A stretch of 36,668 nucleotides of DNA from an uncultured Fidelibacterota bacterium (GCA_902624575.1 CACNXV010000006.1:1-36668), one strand, 5' to 3'. Positions 18,226 through 27,772 are shown, counted from the stretch's first letter. The notes: a model not told the origin generated them from the sequence alone. Made by a program: numbers and translations.

Positions 18226-19346
18226 TGCAATTCAACCATTTCAAGGTTTGCTCTAGGTATTAAAGTTTTGACTCCATCAATATCTATTTCAGCAACTCTT
18301 ACCATAGTCTCAGACTCCATCTTATTAAGCTCTGATGGCAAAGCAGTAACTTTTCCAATTTTTCCAAAGTTTGGAGAGCGAATCACTCTTACTGTACTAC
18401 CCTCCTGAATTCCTTCTGGCTCTTTTGATACTGAATCTTCATCCATAGTTGATCCTTGAACTGGGATAACAATTTCAGGTCTTATAACTCCAGCTCTAAT
18501 TTGCGTTGCTCCATTTACTGATGCATCATTGCCATTATTTTCTTTCAATAAGTTAAAAGTTGCGTCGCTCATAGGAATGGAGCCATATCCTTCTGTGACA
18601 ATTAATGCTGTAGGAAGTTTTTCAGTCCCAGTGATAGCAACACCTAAGTCATAGCCAAGAACAGCCTTTAAATCATAATAGTTAAAACCGCCTACAACAA
18701 TTCCAGCAACATTACATTTCATTGCTTTTTTATAGGCTTCAAGACTTAAAAATGATCCGCCAATCAAAATTTTTCCAGCCATACTATCATTAATTTGCTC
18801 AGCTGTAAGTTCTTCATTTGCATTTTTAGAAACTAATTCTAATGAACCTCTTTTTTCTCCAGCAATTCCGAAAATTCCTTGAATAAAAGCTGCATCAGAT
18901 TTTAATATAATCCCTTCTTTTTCGATAACTTCGTCAACAGATCCACTTACATAAGCATCAACTTCTACTGGTATTGGTGCTTCTCTAACAACTACTCTTC
19001 CAGTCGCTTCTGATATAGATTCAATAGTGCCATCAACTGGTGATTCAACTGAAGATTTAAACATCCCAAAGATGCCTGGAGTCTCTGCAATCATATCTCC
19101 TTTTTTTACATCATCACCTTCTTTTACAACCAAACAATCAATTACATCGCTAGGTTCAATATTCAAAATATTATTTACTTTTAGCATTTGAACATTTCCT
19201 GGAAGATTAGTTGATGCAACAACAGTATCAGGAGACAGACTATCTCCCTTTTTAACCAAAACCTCTCCTTTAAGAGGAAGAATTCTTTCTTTTCTAAAAA
19301 GTGTCTTTTTTAAAACTTTTAATCCAGGTGTATATGAATGTGCCAT
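18222..19346 (-). CDS. soluble protein with two barrel-sandwich (lipoyl/RnfC-like) segments and a C-terminal KOW-like domain (module component)
   Basis: GEVLVKKGDSLSPDTVVA; VKEGDDVKKGDMIAE; SPVDGTIESISEATGRVVVRE; C-terminal VRVIRSPNFGKIGKVTALP. Confidence 0.65.
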   Translation of the reverse strand: MAHSYTPGLKVLKKTLFRKERILPLKGEVLVKKGDSLSPDTVVASTNLPGNVQMLKVNNILNIEPSDVIDCLVVKEGDDVKKGDMIAETPGIFGMFKSSVESPVDGTIESISEATGRVVVREAPIPVEVDAYVSGSVDEVIEKEGIILKSDAAFIQGIFGIAGEKRGSLELVSKNANEELTAEQINDSMAGKILIGGSFLSLEAYKKAMKCNVAGIVVGGFNYYDLKAVLGYDLGVAITGTEKLPTALIVTEGYGSIPMSDATFNLLKENNGNDASVNGATQIRAGVIRPEIVIPVQGSTMDEDSVSKEPEGIQEGSTVRVIRSPNFGKIGKVTALPSELNKMESETMVRVAEIDIDGVKTLIPRANLEMVELQ

Positions 19347-21172
19347 TAGAATAAATCTCCTTTTGGATATTCATCTACTGAATTTGACCAATTTAATAAG
19401 CTTTCAATTCTTTCAGATGAATCGGTTGATAAAGTAATTGGTCTGTTTCTACCATCAAAAATAAGTCCAACAACTCCGCCAAAAATTACTGATTCTAAAG
19501 ATTCACCCTTCCCAGCTCCAACATCAATTCCTCGAGAAGGTTTTATACTAACTTGAACTTCTTCATAAGGAACCTCTAGCATTTCAAGTGAACCTTCTAA
19601 AATTTCAATTTGCTTTGTGGAGCCGTCTTTAAATGTCATAGAAACATCAGCCATCTTAGATCCAGGTTTTGCCTTTCCAACTGGAGTAACACATGTCCCT
19701 AATCTAATTAAACAGTCATTATCAAAAACCTCTAAAGCTGCCTGACTAGCATCATCCTTTAGATCATCTTTATCAATATTTGCAAGTACTCCCAATTGCG
19801 GCATCATAAAAATTGAATCAACAGCAAGTTGCGTTATTCCTTCAGGCATAAACGCGTCAATTAACATTCTAGCTGACTGTTGTCTTCTAGGTGCATGAGA
19901 TAAGACGCCTCCAGAACCAACGAGCAAATCAAGATCCATCATATTTACAAGTGATTGACCACTTGAAGACTGCTCAAAAGCATCGGAAATGGTTCGCTCT
20001 GATTGAACACCTTTTAAGCTAGTTGCAAATGCTTTATGTTGAATAAAGGAAAGTCTTAGCGCTTCCCTGGCAATTGCTTGTTCAATAACTAGCTCTTCTA
20101 ATGATTGTGGAACAGTTGTCGGCCTAATCATTTTATTACCGATTCTATTAGTCAGTTCGCTTCTATCAATATCAAAAGGAACCCATCTCAAGACATTATC
20201 AAGTCCAGATTCTGCAAGAACATTACAAATTGAATAACTCATCCCAAGATTTGCACTTACAGTTCTGTTAAATTTTTCTTCAAAAACTGAGAAAATGTCT
20301 GTAGTAGCGCCACCAATATCAACACCTACAACAGAAATTTTTTCCTTTTTAGCAATCATTTCAATTAATGAACCAACTGCTCCAGGTGTAGGCATTATTG
20401 GTGCATCAGTCCATGACATTAATTTTTTATAACCTGGTGCTTGAGCCATAACATGCTCCATAAAAAGATCGTGAATTTTATCTCTTGATGGCTCTAAATT
20501 TTCTTGTTCTAAAACTGGTCTAATATTATCAACAATATCTAAATCAGATATCTCTCCAAGTGTTTCTCTTATAGAGTCTTGAGCTTTATTATTTCCTGCA
20601 TAAATAACAGGTAATTTATAATTTTGACCAAGTCTTGGTCTAGGATTTGCAGCAGCTAAAATTTCAGCTAACTCCATTACGTGAGTGGTAGTACCACCAT
20701 CCGTTCCTCCAGAAAGTAAAATCATATCAGGTCTTAATTGACGAATTCTTGTAATTTTTTCATGCGGCAACCTTCCATCATTAGATGCGAGTACATCCAT
20801 AACAATTGAGCCGGCACCTAATGCAGCTCTTTCTGCACTTTCTCCTGACATTGACTTGACAACTCCAGCAACCATCATTTGTAAACCACCCCCAGCAGAG
20901 CTTGTTGAAACGTAAATATCAACACCTTTAGATCCATTATCAGGTGTAATGATTTTATCTCCATCAAGAATAGTTCTTCCTGAAAGTTCTTCTACTTCCA
21001 TTACTGCATTTAAAACACCTTTAGTAACATCTTCAAAAGGAGCTTCAACAGTAGTAGGTGCCTCACCACGAAAAGTTAATCGATAACGATCATCTTTCCA
21101 CTCAATGAGAATTGCTTTTGTAGTTGTACTTCCGCAGTCTGTTGCTAAAATTGATTTAATTTTTTTACTCAT
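19346..21172 (-). CDS. GlmL/MutL-family ASKHA-fold ATPase-like protein (module component)
   Basis: ATDCGSTTTKAILIEW, VGVDIGGATTDIFSVF, LLSGGTDGG, LLVGSGGVLSHAPRR motifs. Confidence 0.85.
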   Translation of the reverse strand: MSKKIKSILATDCGSTTTKAILIEWKDDRYRLTFRGEAPTTVEAPFEDVTKGVLNAVMEVEELSGRTILDGDKIITPDNGSKGVDIYVSTSSAGGGLQMMVAGVVKSMSGESAERAALGAGSIVMDVLASNDGRLPHEKITRIRQLRPDMILLSGGTDGGTTTHVMELAEILAAANPRPRLGQNYKLPVIYAGNNKAQDSIRETLGEISDLDIVDNIRPVLEQENLEPSRDKIHDLFMEHVMAQAPGYKKLMSWTDAPIMPTPGAVGSLIEMIAKKEKISVVGVDIGGATTDIFSVFEEKFNRTVSANLGMSYSICNVLAESGLDNVLRWVPFDIDRSELTNRIGNKMIRPTTVPQSLEELVIEQAIAREALRLSFIQHKAFATSLKGVQSERTISDAFEQSSSGQSLVNMMDLDLLVGSGGVLSHAPRRQQSARMLIDAFMPEGITQLAVDSIFMMPQLGVLANIDKDDLKDDASQAALEVFDNDCLIRLGTCVTPVGKAKPGSKMADVSMTFKDGSTKQIEILEGSLEMLEVPYEEVQVSIKPSRGIDVGAGKGESLESVIFGGVVGLIFDGRNRPITLSTDSSERIESLLNWSNSVDEYPKGDLF

Positions 21173-21834
21173 AAATAATAAGCATAAACATAAAACAATG
21201 TAACCGGTGTTGTCAATATTAAAGAGTCTAATCTATCAAACATTCCTCCGTGACCCATCAAAATATTTGAAGAATCTTTTATTTTGGCTTTTCTTTTAAG
21301 ATAAGATTCAAAACTATCTCCAAAAAAACCAACTACATTGCATATAAAAATCATGACGTATTTGTCGACCATACTAATTTGATAGTTAGTAAATATTGGT
21401 AAAATATATTCATTACAGTAGGAGAAAAAAATTATTGAACCAACTAAACCACCAAAAAAACCTGAAACTGTTTTGTTTGGACTGATATTTGGTAAAATTT
21501 TGGGTCCTTTGAGCAATTTACCCACAATAAAAGCCATAGAATCATTAATCATTACACCAGAAAAAAGCAAAAATGTAAAAAAAGATAAAATTTGATCATC
21601 TATCGTTCTCAAATAAATCAAACTAATCATACTACCTAAAATGTAAATAATCCCAAAAACAAACCATTTGTTATAGCTGCTAAAAGTTTTAATTAACTTT
21701 ACGTACTCTTGAAATGCGAGCAAGTAGCAAAAGATTACAATAGCAAAAAATATAAGTATATGGTTTATTATTAAAAAAATAATAGAGGGAAACCCAATTA
21801 AACCGATTACTATTCTTGAAGTAAGTGAACTCAT
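21169..21834 (-). CDS. cdsA: phosphatidate cytidylyltransferase
   Basis: SPNKTVSGFFGGLVGS and C-terminal GDSFESYLKRKAKIKDSSNILMGHGGMFDRLDSL signature. Confidence 0.9.
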   Translation of the reverse strand: MSSLTSRIVIGLIGFPSIIFLIINHILIFFAIVIFCYLLAFQEYVKLIKTFSSYNKWFVFGIIYILGSMISLIYLRTIDDQILSFFTFLLFSGVMINDSMAFIVGKLLKGPKILPNISPNKTVSGFFGGLVGSIIFFSYCNEYILPIFTNYQISMVDKYVMIFICNVVGFFGDSFESYLKRKAKIKDSSNILMGHGGMFDRLDSLILTTPVTLFYVYAYYL

Positions 21835-21859
21835 AAAAACAAAATAATTAATGTAAAAT

Positions 21860-22747
21860 TCAAATCAAAAGTTTAAATGCTTTTGGTAAAATATCAACAG
21901 ATGCAACCTGGCTTTCAACAATGTCACCATCAATGTTATAAAAAGTCTTATAGCCCGGGTCAATGCAAAAGGTCTTTACTTGAATGCTGCTCACATATGG
22001 TAATTCAATATGAGAACCATCATATACTTTCTTAAAAACTTTAGCAATTTGTAATCTAGAAATATTTTCGTTTACCAAAACTAAGTCCATTTTCCCATCG
22101 AAAAACCCTCCTTTTGGTGCAACTTTCATTCCCTTTCCTGTGTGAATACTGTTACATCCAACAATAAATGCACATGTTCTCTTTTTTTCTTCATTATCGA
22201 TCGTAATTCTAGCAGTATGCATTTTTTTTTCAATTAAAGTTATAATTGACGCTACATCATATCTAATTGGACCGAGCCAACGTAATTTTTCAGCTCTAAT
22301 ATTACCATAAGAAAACATACCCCACCCTAAGACACTGACGCTCAACCTATTAAAGCTATCAAATTTTACATTATTTAAATCGGCTTTTTTGTAATTTTCT
22401 CCTAGAGCAGCATCAAGCGCATCTTTAATTTTTAGTAATCCTAGATCATGCATGACTGAATTTCCTGATCCGGTAGGCATTATTCCAATTTTATATTTTT
22501 CTAATTTGTCAATTTCAAACAACTTATTTAGAACATCATTTATTGAACCATCACCACCAAAAATTAAAATTCTATCAATATCATTTGGAAGTGATTCAAT
22601 GATTTTTTCTACGTGTCCGGCATATTTAGAGAGAAATAAAATAGGTTTAAAATTCCTCTGATTAATCTCATTTTCAACTTCATAATATACTTTAAGTGAT
22701 TTCTTTAAACCACTCACAGGATTGACAATACAAGCAATTTTTTTCAT
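21860..22747 (-). CDS. diacylglycerol/lipid kinase family protein
   Basis: NPVSGLKKS, ILIFGGDGSINDVLN, GIMPTGSGNSVMHDLG. Confidence 0.88.
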   Translation of the reverse strand: MKKIACIVNPVSGLKKSLKVYYEVENEINQRNFKPILFLSKYAGHVEKIIESLPNDIDRILIFGGDGSINDVLNKLFEIDKLEKYKIGIMPTGSGNSVMHDLGLLKIKDALDAALGENYKKADLNNVKFDSFNRLSVSVLGWGMFSYGNIRAEKLRWLGPIRYDVASIITLIEKKMHTARITIDNEEKKRTCAFIVGCNSIHTGKGMKVAPKGGFFDGKMDLVLVNENISRLQIAKVFKKVYDGSHIELPYVSSIQVKTFCIDPGYKTFYNIDGDIVESQVASVDILPKAFKLLI

Positions 22748-23187
22748 TTATAATACTTATTATCACCCAATCGAAGAACTTCGATTTTGACCTTAGCTGT
22801 ACCTTGACTTACAAAGTCTAATTTTCTTGCAGCTTTATAAGAAAGATCAATAATTCTTCCTTTTACAAAAGGACCTCTATCATTAATAAATAGCTTAATT
22901 GACCTTCCATTTTCAAGATTAGTAACTCTAACCTTTGTACCTAAAGGATATGATTTATGAGCTGCACTTACCTTGTACATATTAAAAATTTCTCCATTCG
23001 CAGTTCTCTTCTTATGAAATTTCTTACCATAGTATGATGCAATACCAATTTGTACTTTTGGATGATTTTTTATCGACTCAATTTGTTTTCGAGACATGCC
23101 AGTTGTGTCGACATAATCTCCATAGGCAATATTGGAACCACAGGACACAAACAGCATTGCAATTACAATAAAATACTTTTTAATCAT
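22744..23187 (-). CDS. RlpA-like septal ring lytic transglycosylase
   Basis: GIASYYGKKFHKKRTANGEIFN...AAHKSYPLGTKVRVTNLENGRSIKLFINDRGPFVKGRIIDLSYKAARKL. Confidence 0.9.
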   Translation of the reverse strand: MIKKYFIVIAMLFVSCGSNIAYGDYVDTTGMSRKQIESIKNHPKVQIGIASYYGKKFHKKRTANGEIFNMYKVSAAHKSYPLGTKVRVTNLENGRSIKLFINDRGPFVKGRIIDLSYKAARKLDFVSQGTAKVKIEVLRLGDNKYYK

Positions 23188-24244
23188 TTTTTGATAGCTC
23201 TTTGTTTATTTGTGGAATTTTAAGTGGATCGGATACAAGCAATGTTGCCATCCCTACTATGGTTGCTCCAGAATTTAATACTTCTTCAACATTTGAAAGG
23301 TTGGAAATACCTCCTGTAGCTATAATAGGAAATTTATATTTACTTGAAACTAGCTTTACCATTTCTAATGTATTGTCGAAAAGAGTTTCTCCGCTTAAAC
23401 CGCCCCCATCTTTTGAAAAGTTATCTGAGTTTAGACCTAAAGATTTTGCAGTCATATATTTTGAGTTTCCTAAATTGATTGCCACAAATGACATTTTCTC
23501 TAAAATATCACAAATTTTAATGATTTCTTCTCTTGAACTATCTGGAGAAACTTTAATAAAAATTGGTCGAGAAGTTTTGGCTCTCATTTTTAAGAGCAAG
23601 CTCTCTAAACCCTCTAAGTTATCACTTAAACATTTACCATCTGATGTATTAGGACAACTAATATTTAATTCATAAAAAAATTGATTAAAATCAATATTCT
23701 CCAATGTACAATGAATCTCATTAAAGACATCATAATAATCCTGAACATTATTTCCACCAATACTAATACCTATTGGTCTACCAAAATTAATTAGTTTTTT
23801 ATTATTAATGAGTTTTTTGAATTTTTTAACTCCCTTTGTAGGCAGCCCAAGCGAATTTAGAATACCATAACGACCATTATGTCTAACCTCTTGAATCCTA
23901 GGCCTATTATTGCCCTTAGATGGGTCTTTTAAGACAGTTTTATAGGTTATGCCTCCAATTCCTAGTAATTGCCATTGAAATAGCGAGCTTACATCATCTT
24001 TGAAAGATGCTGATATTAATGGAGAAGCAAATTTCAAATCAAACATTTTAACTTCTATATTTTTTGGAACAGCAAATTTAAAAAGGTACTTTAATGGTGT
24101 TGACATCAAAAAATGATTTAGTGCATCTCCAAAAATAATTGCTCTTTCAAGATCTTTTGGAAAAGAGGCTAAAATAGTAATAACGCTTCTTCGAATAATA
24201 CGAAATTGTAATGATAAAAATTTTGACCTTAAGTTATTGAACAC
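23180..24244 (-). CDS. pyrD: dihydroorotate dehydrogenase (class 2 / quinone-dependent type)
   Basis: LNISCPNTSDGK, IFIKVSPD, IIATGGISNLSNVEEVLNSGATIVGMAT; N-terminal extension. Confidence 0.85.
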   Translation of the reverse strand: MFNNLRSKFLSLQFRIIRRSVITILASFPKDLERAIIFGDALNHFLMSTPLKYLFKFAVPKNIEVKMFDLKFASPLISASFKDDVSSLFQWQLLGIGGITYKTVLKDPSKGNNRPRIQEVRHNGRYGILNSLGLPTKGVKKFKKLINNKKLINFGRPIGISIGGNNVQDYYDVFNEIHCTLENIDFNQFFYELNISCPNTSDGKCLSDNLEGLESLLLKMRAKTSRPIFIKVSPDSSREEIIKICDILEKMSFVAINLGNSKYMTAKSLGLNSDNFSKDGGGLSGETLFDNTLEMVKLVSSKYKFPIIATGGISNLSNVEEVLNSGATIVGMATLLVSDPLKIPQINKELSKND

Positions 24245-25859
24245 TCAACGCCTCTAATCTTTCTTTTGCAATACTCCCTTGCTCGGAAAAAGGATGATTT
24301 CTTTCCAAAAACTCATAATAATATTTTGCACTATCTGTGTCTGAAATTTCAAAATCATAGTAATTTGCCAAATAGAAGGCTGCAATCAATGCAGAAGTAG
24401 TTTCATTATTAATATTAATTACTTTCTTATAGAGATTTAATGACTCATCAATATCAGTATTCTTTTTACTTTCTGCCATTAATAAAGTCTCTGAAGGAAG
24501 ATGTTTTGATTCGGAATTTTTATTTTTAAATATATACTTTGAGAAATCTGAATTCGGGAATTGACTTAATATAATATTTTCATACTTAGAAGATTTTTTA
24601 TCTTTTTCATTATCATATATTAGATATATTGAAAATACTGCCGAAGAAAATAAATGATGGTTAGGGTAATTTTTTATTATTTCTTCAAAGTACAAAACTG
24701 CCTCATTCTGGCTTGATAAATTAAATGCTAAAATTTCCCCTATATTGAAAATTAATTGAGGTTTTATATCATTTTCTGCAGTCGATAGATCTTTATTAAG
24801 TTTGATTAACTTATTAACATCGTCTCTCTTTTTACCAATAAGAACTTTGAACTCTGAGTTATTATTTTGTCTCATTGATTCGTTCATAAAAAACTGCGCT
24901 CTTTCAAAATCAGTATTTGGTGATTTTAAATATATATTTGATAGTATGTAGTATGACTCAATAGCAGTTTTTGTGTTTGGATAATCCTGTCCAATTCTAT
25001 CTAAATTTTCAATTGCGTATTCAATTTTACCTCTTTGAAGCTCAATTTTTACAAGCTCTAATTCTAAATCTCCTTTAATTGAATTAAAATCATTATCTAT
25101 TAATAATTCTTTAATTTTTTCAGATGACATGTCAAGATTTCCTTGAAGTCTATAAATTTGAACTATTTTAAGATTCGATTCTCTAATTCTCGATGGTGAG
25201 ATAGTGTTGTTTAAAACTTTCTTGTAACTACTAAGAGCATCTTCATACTTTGATTGTTCGAATGAAATTTCAGCTAATTGAAAATAAACCTGCTCTCTTA
25301 ATATTCTATTTTTACTTAACTCTGCACCTAAATTAAAATTCATAGAGGCTTTATTAAGATTATCGATTTCTAATGATATTTCTCCAATTGATAGAGCAAT
25401 CTGAGATTGAAATTCTTTACTATTTGTTAGACTCATTAATTTTTCTAAGTCGCTAATTGCTGGTTGTGGCTTCAAGTCTTTCCATTTACATAAAGCAAGC
25501 CAATATTTTGATTCAAGCTTAAGCATTTCGCTCTTTTCATTAGATAGTTCTGCAAAAATGGATTTTGCACTATCATATTCTCTTCTATAAAAATGTGATT
25601 TTCCTTTAATCAACTTTGCATCTAAAACATATCTACTATCAGAATATTCTCTTAAAACTTTTTCAGATTTTTCAATTGCTTTACCATACAACTGAACTAC
25701 TTGAGAAGATAGTGGTTGTCCTAGGCTTTTAACTCTTAATTGTTCTGCTCTACTAAAGTGGTCTTCAGCATTATAAAATGTATTAAAATATGCACATCCT
25801 TGCAAAAAGAGCAAAAGACATAAGTATTTTATGAATTTTGAATTAAATTCAGACATCAC
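24234..25859 (-). CDS. TPR-repeat lipoprotein
   Basis: Lipobox LFLQGCAYFNTFYNAEDHF; repeated TPR-like helices. ATG at 25856 preferred over the GTG at 25859. Confidence 0.75.
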   Translation of the reverse strand: MMSEFNSKFIKYLCLLLFLQGCAYFNTFYNAEDHFSRAEQLRVKSLGQPLSSQVVQLYGKAIEKSEKVLREYSDSRYVLDAKLIKGKSHFYRREYDSAKSIFAELSNEKSEMLKLESKYWLALCKWKDLKPQPAISDLEKLMSLTNSKEFQSQIALSIGEISLEIDNLNKASMNFNLGAELSKNRILREQVYFQLAEISFEQSKYEDALSSYKKVLNNTISPSRIRESNLKIVQIYRLQGNLDMSSEKIKELLIDNDFNSIKGDLELELVKIELQRGKIEYAIENLDRIGQDYPNTKTAIESYYILSNIYLKSPNTDFERAQFFMNESMRQNNNSEFKVLIGKKRDDVNKLIKLNKDLSTAENDIKPQLIFNIGEILAFNLSSQNEAVLYFEEIIKNYPNHHLFSSAVFSIYLIYDNEKDKKSSKYENIILSQFPNSDFSKYIFKNKNSESKHLPSETLLMAESKKNTDIDESLNLYKKVININNETTSALIAAFYLANYYDFEISDTDSAKYYYEFLERNHPFSEQGSIAKERLEALSVQ

Positions 25860-25873
25860 ATTACTAATTTACA

Positions 25874-26161
25874 ATGAAGCTTGAAGAATTACAGAACATA
25901 ATTTCTAAAAAAATCTCAGATGTCATCACTGTTGATCATATCAATGTCTATGACTATACTGCTCAGCACGAAAATCATGCTACCTTTGAGGGTAATTATC
26001 ACTTAAGTATGACCTTGGTAAGTCCTGATTTTGAAGGAATGACTCTAATAAAACGACATCAGCTTGTTTATAAAGCTCTTGATGAATACATGCATGGTGA
26101 AATACATGCACTTACAATGAAAACACTCACCCCTGACGAACACGAAAAAAGCCAACAGTAA
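25874..26161 (+). CDS. BolA family protein
   Basis: LVSPDFEGMTLIKRHQLVYKALDEYMHGEIHALTMKTLTPDE. Confidence 0.85.
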   Translation: MKLEELQNIISKKISDVITVDHINVYDYTAQHENHATFEGNYHLSMTLVSPDFEGMTLIKRHQLVYKALDEYMHGEIHALTMKTLTPDEHEKSQQ

Positions 26162-27649
26162 ATGAAATCTCTACTGATTGTTTTAGGAAATCAATTATTC
26201 GATAAATCTCATCATCCTGAAGATATAACTGATATTTTTATGTGCGAAGATTTTGATCTTTGTACATATGAAAAGCATCACAAAAAGAAGATTTCTTTCT
26301 TTTTAACCGCTATGAGAGAATATAAAGATGAAATGATTAATTCAGGTTATAATGTTATCTATAAAGATTTTGACGATGCATTCAAAGAATCCTATATATC
26401 AAAGCTTCAAAAAAGTATTGAAGATATTAAGCCTGATAAAATTTACATTTTTCAGATCGAAGATAAGAATTTTGAAGGTGAGCTCATTTCTTTCATTGAT
26501 GAACAAAAATTAGATTTTGAGATACTCCAAACACCAATGTTTATTCACAGCAGAAGATATTTCAATGATTATCAAGAAAATAGGAAAACATTACTTCTTG
26601 AAAATTTCTATAGGAAAACTAGAAAAGAGTTGGATATTTTAATGGAAGATGGTCAACCAGTTGGTGGTCAATGGAACTATGATGAATTAAACAGAAAAAA
26701 AATTCCAAAAGGTCTTGAAATTCCAAATAATTCAACGTTCACGAGTAAATATCTCAAAACAGTTAACAATTTTATTTTAGAAAATTTTTCAAATCATCCT
26801 GGTGAATTAAGTGATGAATTTTGGGTACCATTTTCAAGGAAAGAAGCTTTAGCTTATCTTGAACATTTCTTTAAAATAAAATTTGAACTATTTGGTCCTT
26901 ATGAAGATGCTATTTACGAAAATCATAGCTTTTTATTTCATTCAGCAATAAGCCCACTATTAAACATAGGACTTTTGACACCTGAAGATGTAATTACAAA
27001 AGCTATTAAATATAGTAAAGAAAATAATATTTCTATTAACTCTGTAGAAGGATTTGTAAGACAAATAATGGGTTGGAGAGAATTCATCAGAGGCGTTTAC
27101 CAAAGCAGAAGTCAAGATCAAATAGGTAAAAATTTCTTTAATAACGATAGAATGTTAACTAAAGATTGGTATGAAGGTACCACTGGTATTGACCCGCTTG
27201 ATGATGCAATTAAACTCACTTTAAAGCATGGTTATACACACCACATTAATAGATTGATGGTTATATCAAATGTAATGAATCTATCCGGAATTCATCCTGA
27301 TGAAATATATAAATGGTTTATGGAAATGTTTGTTGACTCTTCAGAATGGGTCATGGTTCCAAATGTTTATGGAATGGGAACATTTGCAGACGGAGGAGTA
27401 TTTTCTACTAAACCCTATATTTGCGGATCTAGTTATATGATTAAAATGAGTAATTTCAAAAAAGGACCATGGTGCGATATTGTTGATGGACTTTATTGGT
27501 CTTTTATTAAAAATAATTTAGACTATTTTAAAACTAATCCAAGACTTGCTGTGATGCCTAGGGCTCTTGAACGGTTAAAAGATGAACGAAAAGAACTAAT
27601 TTTTAGTGCATCTGAGAATTTTTTAAAAGAAAAAACTACTTCTTCTTAA
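26162..27649 (+). CDS. cryptochrome/photolyase-related protein (DPRP / FeS-BCP-like family)
   Basis: LLIVLGNQLFDKSH N-terminus, VEGFVRQIMGWREFIRGVY, MFVDSSEWVMVPNVYGMGTFADGG, GLYWSFI. Confidence 0.88.
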   Translation: MKSLLIVLGNQLFDKSHHPEDITDIFMCEDFDLCTYEKHHKKKISFFLTAMREYKDEMINSGYNVIYKDFDDAFKESYISKLQKSIEDIKPDKIYIFQIEDKNFEGELISFIDEQKLDFEILQTPMFIHSRRYFNDYQENRKTLLLENFYRKTRKELDILMEDGQPVGGQWNYDELNRKKIPKGLEIPNNSTFTSKYLKTVNNFILENFSNHPGELSDEFWVPFSRKEALAYLEHFFKIKFELFGPYEDAIYENHSFLFHSAISPLLNIGLLTPEDVITKAIKYSKENNISINSVEGFVRQIMGWREFIRGVYQSRSQDQIGKNFFNNDRMLTKDWYEGTTGIDPLDDAIKLTLKHGYTHHINRLMVISNVMNLSGIHPDEIYKWFMEMFVDSSEWVMVPNVYGMGTFADGGVFSTKPYICGSSYMIKMSNFKKGPWCDIVDGLYWSFIKNNLDYFKTNPRLAVMPRALERLKDERKELIFSASENFLKEKTTSS

Positions 27650-27770
27650 GCTCATCTAAAATTTCTTCCAAAAGCTCGTTTGTTCTCTCCTGTCGAGTTA
27701 CATAAAAATAAAGAGGGTAAACTCCAAAAGTTATTAATGATAATAGTAGAAATTTTATAAAAGGCCACAT
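27636..27770 (-). CDS. 44-aa membrane microprotein (not in ORF track)
   Basis: MWPFIKFLLLSLITFGVYPLYFYVTRQERTNELLEEILDELKKK; starts 2 nt after the stop of the upstream thioredoxin-like gene. Confidence 0.65.
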   Translation of the reverse strand: MWPFIKFLLLSLITFGVYPLYFYVTRQERTNELLEEILDELKKK

Positions 27771-27772
27771 AA

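Noticed and set aside
19346-21172. Calling the MutL-like protein DNA mismatch repair MutL or a bona fide glutamate mutase chaperone
   Set aside because: Motifs are ASKHA type, not GHKL, so it is not mismatch-repair MutL; and no glutamate mutase subunit gene is adjacent.
23202-23675. 157-aa plus-strand ORF
   Set aside because: Long, but fully antisense to pyrD, whose motifs are unambiguous.
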